A stretch of DNA of 64,000 bases from Saprospiraceae bacterium (GTDB lineage: Bacteria > Bacteroidota > Bacteroidia > Chitinophagales > Saprospiraceae): assembly GCA_016714985.1 (NCBI GenBank), contig JADKBS010000013.1, positions 156,453-220,452 of the forward strand, written 5' to 3'. The stretch's first letter is position 1, and each line of letters starts with the position of its first letter. Below the pieces are notes generated by a model. It saw nothing but the letters and a program-made list of their open reading frames with translations. It was not told where the DNA came from and did not search any database. A program made the position numbers and the translations under genes. Shown piece by piece: positions 36,901 to 44,699 of this stretch.

Positions 36901-37678
36901 TATTTTCAATTACTGAAACCTTAACTGTAAAGTCGTTCTCACTCAACCCATAAGCGTAGTTTGGTGTGACACCTCTCCTTACATACGCTTTGTAGTGTTC
37001 CTCGAAATCGGATGGCTTACCCTTCCAATTAAAATTTAGCCACACTTTTTGCCAATTTTTATAGAACACCTCCTTGCTTCCAACATAAAAGCTGGGGCCA
37101 TAAAGGTTAGCGCCATTTGCCTCCAATTCTTCAATGCTTTGAACCAAAGAAAGGTTGCGGACATTGAAATCTGGCACATTGGGCCTTAGTCCAAAAGGAT
37201 AAATTATGCCCTTTGAATCTTGAAGGCTCTCGTCGTTTTGCAATACCAAATTCTTGACTCCGCATACTTCCACATCTATCCTTGTGTCCAATATTTTTAT
37301 TCCTCTAAGGAAATGATAAAGCGATACCTCATTTCTTACTTCAACATCCTTGACTAAACAACATTTATCAGGAGCATCGGAATTAGTGGTTGATTTTGGG
37401 AGGTATATTTTTGCATCTTCATTTATTTCTATTTTCACAATGGGCAAGTTCTTTTTTAACTGGAATTTCTCCTTTAAAACCTCTTCATTGAAGAAACTTA
37501 CCGCAGGCTCATCTGCTCCAAGGTCAACCTCCACTGTAAGTGTCAACTTGGTCCCGGTGCTATTAAAATCAACCACTGAAATTGTACTTTCTGGCTTTGA
37601 CCTTACCCATTCTTTTTCCCCGCTAAAAGACACGTTGAAAACTGAGACAACCTCCTTTTTTATACAATTTTCAAGCAC
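33923..37678 (-). CDS. Baseplate wedge protein, C-terminal piece (Afp11/baseplate J-like)
   Basis: A 1251-residue frame that I read as the last two thirds of one Afp11-like gene spanning 33923-39896. The conserved baseplate_J-like part is at the end: FYTRVSEHLRHKGRAI-like SEHLRHKGRAIAPFDLERLVLDAFPEVYKAK, then PRYEKIDVSITVRLIKG and DIRLFLAPWYLGD. Residues about 400-740 are a long Ala/Asn-rich helical insertion with lower GC. The frame opens as VLENCIKKE upstream of the annotated ATG: adding one T at the AAAA run (plus 37741-37744) joins it to the piece ending at 37735. It forms part of the wedge ring around the spike. Confidence 0.78.
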   Translation of the reverse strand: MLENCIKKEVVSVFNVSFSGEKEWVRSKPESTISVVDFNSTGTKLTLTVEVDLGADEPAVSFFNEEVLKEKFQLKKNLPIVKIEINEDAKIYLPKSTTNSDAPDKCCLVKDVEVRNEVSLYHFLRGIKILDTRIDVEVCGVKNLVLQNDESLQDSKGIIYPFGLRPNVPDFNVRNLSLVQSIEELEANGANLYGPSFYVGSKEVFYKNWQKVWLNFNWKGKPSDFEEHYKAYVRRGVTPNYAYGLSENDFTVKVSVIENNAWRAWDYPADNDACFPEDNQKFRELFCPKIPNPFDALANICLPKDPEVQIMEFSSPARRGFVDFDKPLEVFQTATHGFIRLTLYGQDFLHKDYAYVLARQMMATGLLSQGTILDEAFYIDGEGNIVTTDIDLTEFVTERDQAIAAWTTFETHMNTTFTTAVGQANTDFAAASAQAISDASDAAAAAQALDTSIDGANPNDLLDRVTDVRTKALNASNAAIGITKLDEAKERSTQLAMMNVLNRCIQLRDFVTLKLEPFVLSAPSTSISALQVLVSPDPDSLLDFADKALTAANLAAGEADLLSGDDGGSILSVANSIDAAVTAIQDVFNFIDLAGGLKDDVNAAASITPAIVADISGPLKTKAVAALNAATLALTSAILINGPTNASILNVETSTDSTRLAAIALFNYVNATVIPLANTAVLIANNANTSISDLIDDRLADLLAAVNAAKNDALTNTITGLAFAKTQTQEVFNLIGDLNIGEAKAALIPNEPWTPAIKEFSIDYTATAEIEDIELIHLYPFEATSKPEDLRQEPTLLPTFTDEGTLFIGLHDLKPYSNLCLLMQLAEATADSELDRVKLRWSYLSGNNAWRPLRPGFELLEDGTKDLTVSGIVKIAVPGDIAPTGYSIMPTGYTWIKVAMPEADPNAEGCVVPIASRVKAVAEAVGMHAQAAKVTFHPVPLNDLQRLANSLPAGSISKLEEADFSIKKVQQPYQSFGGKLPEAAGNLYTRVSEHLRHKGRAIAPFDLERLVLDAFPEVYKAKAIGHTFGLTARGYVRDLEVAPGFVTLAVIPDLTKLRAGERSEPRCPVSLLEEIRAFLRKRMSAFARLKVMNPRYEKIDVSITVRLIKGKVQDYHASKLKEDIRLFLAPWYLGDLDKMTFGQPVTWSDMVKYVENLDYVDFIDDLKLVQVDKMPCEAHEQPIGEATHEDPCSSTAVASQVIYPLTARSILTGGEICVNISPAACDEYAEENACENTARPFGRNNKRNLIS

Positions 37679-37734
37679 ATTTATTATAGGATTCGACAGC
37701 TTAAATGTATTGCCATTAGGATATTGAATTTGAC

Positions 37735-38916
37735 TTAGCCAAAACCAATATTGACTCCAATAGGGAAGCTGTTTCGCCCCTCTAACAATGACCCAAAATA
37801 TTCATTCAATCTCACATTTTCAGGCAGAAGCAATGGGTTTCCGGTCGCATGTGGTCCGTCAGGATTTAAATGAATAGGCCTGAGGTGATAAATAAATTGG
37901 GGAGAGTTTTCGATATTGTCCAATCGAAAAAAGGCCTCAATCCTTTGCGCCAAATCATCGCTTATGAACGCTCGTTCTACTATATCCAAAGCCTTCAAGT
38001 CTTTCTGAATCGGTGCCAATATATTAGGGTCATTGGCAAAAGTGCTTTCTAACTTGAAAGCACCGCTGTTTGATTCTACCAAATCAGTCAAAAAGACAAG
38101 TTCGTCACTTGATGTAGGCAATACTGATTTTGCGCACAATAAATGTATCTTCTTTAAATAACGTTGCTTGTTTAACGAATCCGATAGTGCAACAAATAAT
38201 TGGTTAGCCTCTATAGGTTGAAAGATTTTGGCGCAAGTAATTGGGTTAGATGGCGAGTCAATCCATTCGGCGAGGTCGCCAATTATGGTATAGGGATTTT
38301 TTTCAGATAATAATGCCTGCAAATATGCCTTGGAAGAAGGGCATAGATTTTCAAGTTTGTTTACAATGTTGTCGGTCAAGCAATACTTGAAATATGTCAA
38401 CAACCCAGACTCCTTAAATTGTTCAACAACGGCTTCGAAGTAGGAGCTTGAAATATCCGTATTGGCCGATATATCGCAAGTCAACCCCACCCTAATCCTC
38501 CTCCTCCCTTCCTGCAGCCACAGCACCGGAGACGCCAGCACAAAGCCCAGACGGCCTACTTGGTGATCCTGCGCCTCGGTGGCATTGGGTAGGAAAAATT
38601 TGCTTTCCTTCGCTCCGAGGGTGGCCCATGTGGCCGTGGTTGGGTCTGCAAACGGTTCGCCCTTTCCATCTGCGGAGTTGGCGACCGGTGCGATATAAAG
38701 CCCTTCTATGACGGGCGATGGGGCTTGCCCCGGTTCCAGCACGGCCATCTGCTTGTTCATGAACAGGGTGCTGAGAGCGGCCACCTTTGCTTTGTCAATA
38801 AGGACTTCATTCCCGAGGCGATAGCGTAGGTCAATATTGTTGGCATCCTTACCGTCCTTGAATAATGTTCCCTCCTTCACCAGGTAACGGTCGAGGTGCT
38901 TTGAGATTTCCAGCAC
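37735..38916 (-). CDS. Baseplate wedge protein, middle piece (frameshift fragment)
   Basis: A 393-residue frame beginning LEISKHLDRYLVKEGTLFKDGKDA, which in eCIS wedge proteins directly follows the HLDFYY..VL segment now found at the end of the upstream piece, and containing VGRLGFVLASPVLWLQEGRR. The upstream join needs one more base in the GGG run at plus 38932-38934, the downstream join one more in the AAAA run at 37741-37744. With both corrections 33923-39896 encodes about 1,991 residues in one frame. The ATG at 38916 is therefore probably not a real start. Confidence 0.72.
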   Translation of the reverse strand: MLEISKHLDRYLVKEGTLFKDGKDANNIDLRYRLGNEVLIDKAKVAALSTLFMNKQMAVLEPGQAPSPVIEGLYIAPVANSADGKGEPFADPTTATWATLGAKESKFFLPNATEAQDHQVGRLGFVLASPVLWLQEGRRRIRVGLTCDISANTDISSSYFEAVVEQFKESGLLTYFKYCLTDNIVNKLENLCPSSKAYLQALLSEKNPYTIIGDLAEWIDSPSNPITCAKIFQPIEANQLFVALSDSLNKQRYLKKIHLLCAKSVLPTSSDELVFLTDLVESNSGAFKLESTFANDPNILAPIQKDLKALDIVERAFISDDLAQRIEAFFRLDNIENSPQFIYHLRPIHLNPDGPHATGNPLLLPENVRLNEYFGSLLEGRNSFPIGVNIGFG

Positions 38917-39896
38917 GAGGTGGGCTTCATCGGGCTGTTCGGGCGAGGTTTTATGCGCAGCACGTTTTGGAAGAAAAAGTCCAAATGCGCCTTGGTCAGG
39001 CCGTTGAGGTCGTTTTGGCTGCGGCCAAATAACTCCAGAAAGGTGAACAACAAGCCCAAATGCGGGGCATGGCGCTCCTGCCAGTAGGCATGAAGCGGTT
39101 CAAGGCTGTCCTTGATATGGGCTGGGGCCTCGCCGACCAAGCGCTTAAAGGCTGCCAGCACAGGCTGAACGATGGCCGAAAGTTCATCAAGAATTTGCAA
39201 GAATTGCCCTTGGGCCCCGCCCGGCGCATCCAAGAATGCTTCATTAGTGGAAAGCGTGTCGATGAGTTGGACGTCCCATCCCGATTGGCCAACGAATGTT
39301 GTGAACGGAAAGGCACCCGTGCCATGCCATTTATTGGCCCCATTGCTCAATGCCATAAAATTCAGGAACTGCTGCCTAAGGTTGCCCTTTACAACGGCGT
39401 TAAGCCTTGCCCGGAACGTAAAATCGGGCGGTATTTCATTGAGGGCATTGCCAGCGGACTGGAGCACCTCTGCCTGCCAGGCATCCAAAGCCAATTCCCA
39501 TTTCTGAAAAGGAAGGAAGAGTTCGTAGTAAACAAAATCGAAGATAGGCAACAGGCTTCCGGAAGCTGGGTTGGAACGCACTCCGTCCTCCATTTTCTGC
39601 ATAGCCAACGCCAACGATGCAATATCCGTTTTGGCGATTCTCGCCAATAAGAAAGGAATGCTTTGCTCAAAAAAGCTGCTCCAATCGCTCAGGGCGATGT
39701 ACTCCACCGCTTCCGACTCCTTGATGTACTCGTGGAAATTGACTTGCTTGGAGTATCCATAAAACCAGTTCAGCAAATCCGCCAAATCGCGGTCGTCCAC
39801 CTGTGCGTAGGTGGGCGATAACTCCACCACCTCCCGCTTGCGTTGGTTGACGCCGGGATGGAGTAATAACGGATGCCGCTGGTTGACGAATTTCAT
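38877..39896 (-). CDS. Baseplate wedge protein, N-terminal piece (frameshift fragment)
   Basis: A 339-residue frame holding the true start of the Afp11-like gene: MKFVNQRHPLLLHPGVNQRKREVVELSPTYAQVDDRDLADLLNWF matches the usual opening of these proteins. It reaches LTKAHLDFFFQNVLRIKPR and then leaves the family pattern for a 20-residue tail (MKPTSCWKSQSTSTVTW) caused by the shift at 38932-38934. It follows the gp25-like gene by 15 bases. Confidence 0.72.
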   Translation of the reverse strand: MKFVNQRHPLLLHPGVNQRKREVVELSPTYAQVDDRDLADLLNWFYGYSKQVNFHEYIKESEAVEYIALSDWSSFFEQSIPFLLARIAKTDIASLALAMQKMEDGVRSNPASGSLLPIFDFVYYELFLPFQKWELALDAWQAEVLQSAGNALNEIPPDFTFRARLNAVVKGNLRQQFLNFMALSNGANKWHGTGAFPFTTFVGQSGWDVQLIDTLSTNEAFLDAPGGAQGQFLQILDELSAIVQPVLAAFKRLVGEAPAHIKDSLEPLHAYWQERHAPHLGLLFTFLELFGRSQNDLNGLTKAHLDFFFQNVLRIKPRPNSPMKPTSCWKSQSTSTVTW

Positions 39897-39911
39897 GGTA
39901 CTTGTACTGGT

Positions 39912-40328
39912 TTAAATTGGTTGGTTGGCCTCTCTCAGGTAATAGTCATAGACATAGTTGTAGCGGGAGTTTGTGCCCGCCACGAGGTAGTCCACCGAAA
40001 TGAAAAAACGGCCTTCGATCAGCTCAAAATCATCGGGCTGCGTGACGGTGATGCGCTCCACCACGATGCGTGGTTCATGGAAAAGGATGGCCCGCTCCAC
40101 GAGGTCTTTCAAGTACCCTATCATGCTGTTGTTGAGCGGCTCGAACTGAAAATCTGCCATGTTGCAGCCATACGAGGGTTGCATCACCCGCTCCCCGATG
40201 CTGGTCGAGAGCAGAATTTCGAGGCTCTGGTGGATGTCTTCAACGCCATTCACCATGTTAACCGTCTTGCCCGCCTTGTCGAAGCTGGGTGGAAAAGACC
40301 AACCCGTGCCGAGAAATGAGCTCTCCAT
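39912..40328 (-). CDS. gp25-like baseplate protein (Afp9-like)
   Basis: A 138-residue protein of the GPW/gp25 family. DIHQSLEILLSTSIGERVMQPSYGCNM and the later ERITVTQPDD are the family core, including the GER-type turn. gp25 homologues join the wedges to the sheath and trigger contraction. The start is placed at MESSFLGTGWSFPP, the usual opening. A spacer of 165 bases with strong hairpins separates it from the PAAR gene upstream. Confidence 0.9.
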   Translation of the reverse strand: MESSFLGTGWSFPPSFDKAGKTVNMVNGVEDIHQSLEILLSTSIGERVMQPSYGCNMADFQFEPLNNSMIGYLKDLVERAILFHEPRIVVERITVTQPDDFELIEGRFFISVDYLVAGTNSRYNYVYDYYLREANQPI

Positions 40329-40342
40329 GTCTCAATATTTTT

Positions 40343-40485
40343 GGTTGATGAAGTTGATAAGGTTGATTACGTATCCTTATCAACTTTACCGTCCATCATC
40401 AACCATTTTCAATTTTGTTCTTTGACAACTTTTGTGGAATCTCTCCTTGACAGGGTTTTTCCGTCCACAAAAATTGTCAAAGAAC
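40343..40485. repeat. Two hairpins between the PAAR and gp25 genes
   Basis: First: nested arms GGTTGATGA/TCATCAACC (40343-40351, 40396-40404) around AAGTTGATAAGG/CCTTATCAACTT (40351-40362, 40375-40386). Second: 22-base arms 40417-40438 and 40464-40485 with a single mismatch and a 25-base loop. The first shares ATAAGGTTGATTA and CCTTATCAAC with a hairpin at 50340-50385 in front of the DUF4255 gene. Such structures in a morphogenetic operon can tune mRNA stability or translation; no function is proven. Confidence 0.7.
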
Positions 40486-40493
40486 GTTCAATT

Positions 40494-40790
40494 TTAGCCG
40501 CCGATCATCACCGTGGGCTGGCCCTGTACGAGAGAGCCGCCATGAGCGGTCAAATCGCCCATTCGGGCAGCGGGCTTGCCGCCTATCATCACCGTGGCAG
40601 AGCCTTTCACGATGGAATCGGGCGGGCCTACGCATACACACATGTCGCCAACGACAGCGGCAGGTTGCCCGCCGATGAGCACCGTGGCTGCCCCAGGCCC
40701 TACCACCGGACCTCCTACGTGGGGCACTACACCCGTTACCATCGGACAAGTGTGCATATCGCCTATTCTTGCTGCTGGTGGCATATTCAA
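40494..40790 (-). CDS. PAAR-domain spike tip protein (Afp10-like)
   Basis: A 98-residue PAAR protein that would sharpen the tip of the VgrG-like spike. MPPAARIGDMHTCP, then repeated GG.P......V.IGG.PAA and GDMC.C units and a final VMIGG are typical of the family; His/Cys positions for the single metal are present. It ends exactly on the repeated motif without an extension, so no toxin is fused to it. It follows the VgrG-like gene after 44 bases of heptamer repeat. Confidence 0.93.
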   Translation of the reverse strand: MNMPPAARIGDMHTCPMVTGVVPHVGGPVVGPGAATVLIGGQPAAVVGDMCVCVGPPDSIVKGSATVMIGGKPAARMGDLTAHGGSLVQGQPTVMIGG

Positions 40791-40792
40791 TT

Positions 40793-40825
40793 TACGATTT
40801 CGGATTGTTTGATTTCGGATTGGCC
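40793..40825. repeat. Period-7 words between VgrG and PAAR genes
   Basis: ACGATTTCGGATTG...TGATTTCGGATTGG repeats the GATTTCG/GATTG words of the arrays at 5546 and 25914. Confidence 0.6.
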
Positions 40826-40834
40826 GTTGTCAAG

Positions 40835-42601
40835 TCAATTGATTTTCACTAAAGAACCTTTGACCTCAGCTATGCCAGATGCCTCCAATTTTGCGGTAGC
40901 ACCTTTTGCTTCAAAACTGGTCTGCCCAGCAATCGCCACGGACATACCATCAATTTTCAAGGCTTGCCCTGCCTTTATATCAATCTTGCCAGTTGCTTCA
41001 ATCTTGATATCCTTTGGGCTTTTCATTTCTATACCAGACTCGCTGAACTTGGCCATGTTGCCGTTTTGATCTTGTATCAAAATGGATTTTTGGTCTTCGT
41101 CCAACACGACCTTGTTTCCTGCTGGGGTATCAATTGTGATGGTCTTTTTCTCGTCGTTGAACTGGATGTGCATCTTGCTGCGGGTCGTGAAGCCTTTCTC
41201 ATGGTTCACGTCCTGGGCATTCAGCGGTGCAGGGTGGGCGCTGCTGTGCAACATACCGAGGCAAACTGCATCCCGTGGGTCGTCGTTGATGAAGCCCACC
41301 AGCACCTCATCGTCAATTTCCGGCAGGAAAAAAGAACCCCGCTCTTTGCCTGCATCGAGGGTGGCGACCCTCGTCCATACGCCCCTCGCCGTATTGTCCA
41401 CGATGGGCAGCCGGACGAGGATTCGGTTCTCACCGTCAGGGTCTTCCTGCAACTGTACCACCTTGCCGATTTGGAGGCCGTTGATGCCGGGCAAAAGTCC
41501 AGCCGCAGGCACGTCCATGATGTCTCGCTGTTGGGTGAACCATTCCGGTTTCAAGCCAAACTGCACGTGCGTGTCCCAAGCACCGCCCGATACCTGGTGC
41601 CGCACCGCCGACACGAAGGCCACGCCATTGAACCTTGCTCCCAAGCCCTTGAGGTCAACCGTTTGGCCAGGTTTGATGTCAGGAAAACCTAGGAACTTGG
41701 CCCTGCCGCAGATTTTGGAGAGCCTACTTTTTTGCATGGCAGCCTCCGTCCAAGCCTTTAGTTCCTGTTCCAATGCTTGCCCACCGCTGCGCAATTCCCA
41801 TTGAGCCAAGTTGATAGCTTCGGACAATTGGCTACCCGATATATTGCCGGGTTCCCGCACGGGTGATGACTCCGATTTTTGCTCGAAGAGCGATTGGTTG
41901 GTATAGTCCCAAGATTTTGCCTCGGCAGCCTTCCACTGGTTGCGGGCATCCATTTCTGCTTCAAATTCCAAAAGAGTGGCCCCAAACAACAAACTAAGCG
42001 CTGCCGAAGCACTGGTGTTGGGCTTCTTCACCTCCACTTTGCCATCACTCACGTTGACCATTTTACCGTTCAGCTCGGCACGGGAGAGCATGAAATCCCA
42101 ATCGGTGGAATGGTACTGCACCAGTTCCTTGTGTTTCAACTGGGTAGCTTCCACGTCTTTTTGGAGGCCGTGCTTGCCAATGAGTTGCTCGATTACCTCG
42201 CTGTCCTTTTGCTCCTCATAATATTTGCTGTGCCTGCCTATGGTCATTTTTACCGTCTCATCCCTTGCCTCTATAATGAGCTGCGAGTTGCCATCTTCCC
42301 TTATTTTGATGGAATGCTTCACGATGATGCCCTTAAAAGCCGTTTTGTTCTGGCTGTCACGGCCCAGCTTGATATGGATTTTCTTGCCGGGCTTGAAAAA
42401 ATCGGACTCACTTAATTCAAAGGTTTCGGCAGCGGGGTCGCCATCCCTGACGATGACCGTTGCAAAAGGTATGCGGTTGAGTTCTTTATGCACCGAAATG
42501 GAAAGCACCTGCATGGCGGGTGGCATCGCCTGCTCGTCGGTCAGGATGTCGAAGGTATTGACATCGTGGCTGGAATCGTTCGGTATGGTGCGTTGCGTCA
42601 T
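40835..42601 (-). CDS. VgrG/Afp8-like spike protein
   Basis: A 588-residue spike subunit. The N-terminal part contains the phage-late-control-D/gp27-like domains (FKGIIVKHSIKI, MTIGRHSKYYEEQKDSEVIEQLI), an OB domain follows (IGKVVQLQEDPDGENRILVRLP, FFLPEIDDEVLVGF), and the last 120 residues are the triple-stranded beta-helix needle with KTITIDTPAGNKVVLDEDQKS and repeats of I.I.A.GKI.IKAG. No extra C-terminal effector domain. The start overlaps the stop of the LysM-type gene by 4 bases. Confidence 0.9.
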   Translation of the reverse strand: MTQRTIPNDSSHDVNTFDILTDEQAMPPAMQVLSISVHKELNRIPFATVIVRDGDPAAETFELSESDFFKPGKKIHIKLGRDSQNKTAFKGIIVKHSIKIREDGNSQLIIEARDETVKMTIGRHSKYYEEQKDSEVIEQLIGKHGLQKDVEATQLKHKELVQYHSTDWDFMLSRAELNGKMVNVSDGKVEVKKPNTSASAALSLLFGATLLEFEAEMDARNQWKAAEAKSWDYTNQSLFEQKSESSPVREPGNISGSQLSEAINLAQWELRSGGQALEQELKAWTEAAMQKSRLSKICGRAKFLGFPDIKPGQTVDLKGLGARFNGVAFVSAVRHQVSGGAWDTHVQFGLKPEWFTQQRDIMDVPAAGLLPGINGLQIGKVVQLQEDPDGENRILVRLPIVDNTARGVWTRVATLDAGKERGSFFLPEIDDEVLVGFINDDPRDAVCLGMLHSSAHPAPLNAQDVNHEKGFTTRSKMHIQFNDEKKTITIDTPAGNKVVLDEDQKSILIQDQNGNMAKFSESGIEMKSPKDIKIEATGKIDIKAGQALKIDGMSVAIAGQTSFEAKGATAKLEASGIAEVKGSLVKIN

Positions 42602-43305
42602 GCGGTTTCGTTTTTATCAATGGGTGGAAAGCGAAGCTCCTTACCCGGTAAGAGTCTGCGAATGGTCGTCAGGCCGTTTGCCCTGGCCACTTGCATGGTG
42701 TATTTCGGAGAACCGTAAACCTTGTTGGTCATCAAATCCAAACGGTCAGCCTGGCTGACCAATCGGTGGTGCGTTAGGTCTGGCGATGAGTTGCGTTGGC
42801 GGGCCTCCCGCTCGTTGGGTGGCTGATGGTTGAGGAAGGTGGCTGAAATCTTGGCACGCAGCGGGTCGCCGTTGCTTTCGAACAGCGTGTAGGTAATATC
42901 CAACTGGCTGAGGATGCAAGGGAAGGCCAAATACTCGCCCCAGTAAACGATAAGGAAGTTAGGTCGGTGGATATTGCCTTCGACGTGATAGACCGTTTTC
43001 AAAAACTGCTTCAACTGCCCCTTTACCGTCTTCTCGTTTTTGTCGTTGTAATAATAGCCTTCCAGCGTATCGGTTCCATCGAAAATGAATTCCAGCTTAA
43101 GTTCCTCAGGCTTGGTTGAGTCAAAACGGGGGTCGGTGCCCTGCTGACCGTGGCCACGGCGAGTATCGTACTCTACTTTGAGGTTTTGGGCATAGGTCTC
43201 CGGGTTCATGGGCAGGACGAAAATCTTGGCCTGATCCCTGTCGGAGAAGTCCTTTTTCTCAAAGGGTTGGATATATACCTTGTCTAATTGCCCCGATCTG
43301 AACAT
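42598..43305 (-). CDS. LysM-type tube/baseplate protein (Afp7-like)
   Basis: About 235 residues from ATG 43305; an in-frame ATG at 43332 adds nine residues. FVLPMNPETYAQNLKVEY and ELKLEFIFDGTD are the conserved core of eCIS Afp7 proteins, and the C-terminus (LVSQADRLDLMTNKVYGSPKYTMQVARANGL then LLPGKELRFP) is a LysM-like module. Homologues connect spike hub and tube. It is coupled to the VgrG-like gene by a 4-base overlap. Confidence 0.85.
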   Translation of the reverse strand: MFRSGQLDKVYIQPFEKKDFSDRDQAKIFVLPMNPETYAQNLKVEYDTRRGHGQQGTDPRFDSTKPEELKLEFIFDGTDTLEGYYYNDKNEKTVKGQLKQFLKTVYHVEGNIHRPNFLIVYWGEYLAFPCILSQLDITYTLFESNGDPLRAKISATFLNHQPPNEREARQRNSSPDLTHHRLVSQADRLDLMTNKVYGSPKYTMQVARANGLTTIRRLLPGKELRFPPIDKNETA

Positions 43306-43369
43306 TTTTCGATTCGTTGATGGCCTGTACAATCAATTGCTGCAAGCAACCAATACGAGCAGGCCGTTG

Positions 43370-43546
43370 CTACCTTTCTTCTTTTTGCCGCAACACCTCC
43401 AGCACCTTTTCCACAATTTGGTTGACAAAGGTCTCCTTGTCGCCGGAGGCATTCTCGCCACCACCAGCTGCACCAGCGTCCTGGTTGCCTCCGCTCTCGG
43501 GCACTACCGTAGACTTGATTACCAACTCCCTGATTTCCAATGGCAT
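43370..43546 (-). CDS. Small eCIS protein, DUF5908 type
   Basis: A 58-residue gene that is easily missed: ATG 43546 to TAG 43370-43372. The product MPLEIRELVIKSTVV... is the N-terminal signature of DUF5908 proteins, which I know as a tiny constant member of Bacteroidota eCIS clusters; a Gly/Ala stretch follows, then a short helix (FVNQIVEKVLEVLRQ). It lies between the second tube gene and the LysM-type gene. Role unknown. Longer frames over the same bases on both strands have implausible composition. Confidence 0.8.
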   Translation of the reverse strand: MPLEIRELVIKSTVVPESGGNQDAGAAGGGENASGDKETFVNQIVEKVLEVLRQKEER

Positions 43547-43608
43547 AGTTCAACGAATGTATTGGATAAACCTCCGATTCTGCGGCAGCAAAACCAGCGG
43601 CAGTCCGT

Positions 43609-44067
43609 TTAAGGATTCTTCAATTCAAAGCGGTTGTAGGTCAGTTCCAAGGTCTCGATGAGCACCTCGCTCCGCTCTGCATTCAATTCCCCTACTTTCC
43701 AACTGGTTGGCCAAACATGCGCCACGTCCCATTTCATCAAAACATCATGCTGCTCGTTGAGCAGTTCTACACTGATGAGGTTGAGTGGCACGACCTTCAT
43801 CTTGTTAAAGGCATCAAGGCACCAATCCGTCAATCCTGACTGGCCGGGCTTTAGCAGTCCCCTTTTGAGGGTCAGTTTGGCATATTTTCGGCGTACTGGA
43901 AGGCTGTGCTCGAAGCGGTTCTCCCCACCTTCCTTTAGTGCTTCCACATCCAAGGAGACATCCAAGCCGGATACTGACTGGAATCCAATATCCACTTCCT
44001 GCCCGTTGGGTAATCCAAAAAAGGTCACCCTAAAATGGAACCCGACCGTCGGATAGAAGTTATCCAT
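43609..44067 (-). CDS. Inner tube protein (gp19-like), second copy
   Basis: A 152-residue tube protein: PTVGFHFRVTFFGLPNGQEVDIGFQSVSGLD at the start and VGELNAERSEVLIETLELTYNRFE at the end are the pattern of T4 gp19-like/CIS tube proteins (Afp1/Afp5). It differs strongly from the first copy, so it probably forms a special ring, such as the baseplate-proximal one, while the other builds the shaft. Two bases separate the genes. Confidence 0.9.
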   Translation of the reverse strand: MDNFYPTVGFHFRVTFFGLPNGQEVDIGFQSVSGLDVSLDVEALKEGGENRFEHSLPVRRKYAKLTLKRGLLKPGQSGLTDWCLDAFNKMKVVPLNLISVELLNEQHDVLMKWDVAHVWPTSWKVGELNAERSEVLIETLELTYNRFELKNP

Positions 44068-44069
44068 GT

Positions 44070-44534
44070 TTATTTAGCTTCTAAGATGGTCAGGCCCTCA
44101 TGCGCCAGTTCCATTGTCTCGATGGCTACTTCGTTTGCATCGGCCTTCAGGTCGGTGGACTGCACCTTCGATGGCCAGGCATTCTCCAGTTTCCAGGTGA
44201 TAATGGGTTCGTGGTTCTCGTTGAGCAATTTGATGGTGACCGGCCGACGGTACTTGCTGCCAGTAGCGTTGCCTTCCTGGAAGAAATAGGATTTTTGCCA
44301 CTCTTTGAAGTAGTCGAAATCGCCCTCGAAAGTGCCTCGCTTGAGCGTGATGTTACTGTACTTCGTTAGGCCCGGCTGCTTGGATTTGTTGTATTTCTTG
44401 CTGTGGCCCTCCCGGTACTCGATGACCTCTGTTTCAAAGTCAAGCCCGCTGACCTCCGTGAATCCGATGCGGAAACCTTCGCCCCACTCTACTTGAAAAT
44501 GAAACTTGGGAAGTGGATAATCTCCTTTAGCCAT
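44070..44534 (-). CDS. Inner tube protein (gp19-like), first copy
   Basis: A 154-residue tube protein with PLPKFHFQVEWGEGFRIGFTEVSGLDFETEVIEYREG and NEVAIETMELAHEGL. Hexameric rings of this protein should form the inner tube that carries cargo. Normal length. First of the tube-to-spike gene run. Confidence 0.9.
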   Translation of the reverse strand: MAKGDYPLPKFHFQVEWGEGFRIGFTEVSGLDFETEVIEYREGHSKKYNKSKQPGLTKYSNITLKRGTFEGDFDYFKEWQKSYFFQEGNATGSKYRRPVTIKLLNENHEPIITWKLENAWPSKVQSTDLKADANEVAIETMELAHEGLTILEAK

Positions 44535-44624
44535 GATGATTTATGTTTAAAAGGTTATTGTAAAATGGTGCGTTGCAAAGGCTTTTCAAGACTTCAACTA
44601 TTAGATAATTGAATTTAGATTAGA

Positions 44625-44690
44625 CCATTGAATGTTAAGTGCCAAGTCTAATATCTAGCTTCTAATATCTAATGTCTAAAGTCTATCCCT
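44625..44690. repeat. Period-7 spacer repeat (TCTAATA type)
   Basis: The spacer upstream of the first tube gene contains TCTAATA-TCTAGCT-TCTAATA-TCTAATG-TCTAAAG-TCTATCC, six heptamers in register (44646-44688). The words are unlike those of other arrays but the period is the same. Confidence 0.8.
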
Positions 44691-44699
44691 TGCCTGCAA

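Noticed and set aside
43280..43612. Longer frames on both strands over the DUF5908 gene
   Set aside because: Arg/Trp/Cys-rich or Leu/Pro-rich translation; the short frame 43370-43546 alone has a family start.
43609..44534. Type VI secretion or R-type pyocin instead of eCIS
   Set aside because: No TssJLM membrane complex, ClpV or lysis genes; DUF4255, DUF5908, DUF4157, LysM hub and AAA+ genes are the eCIS set.
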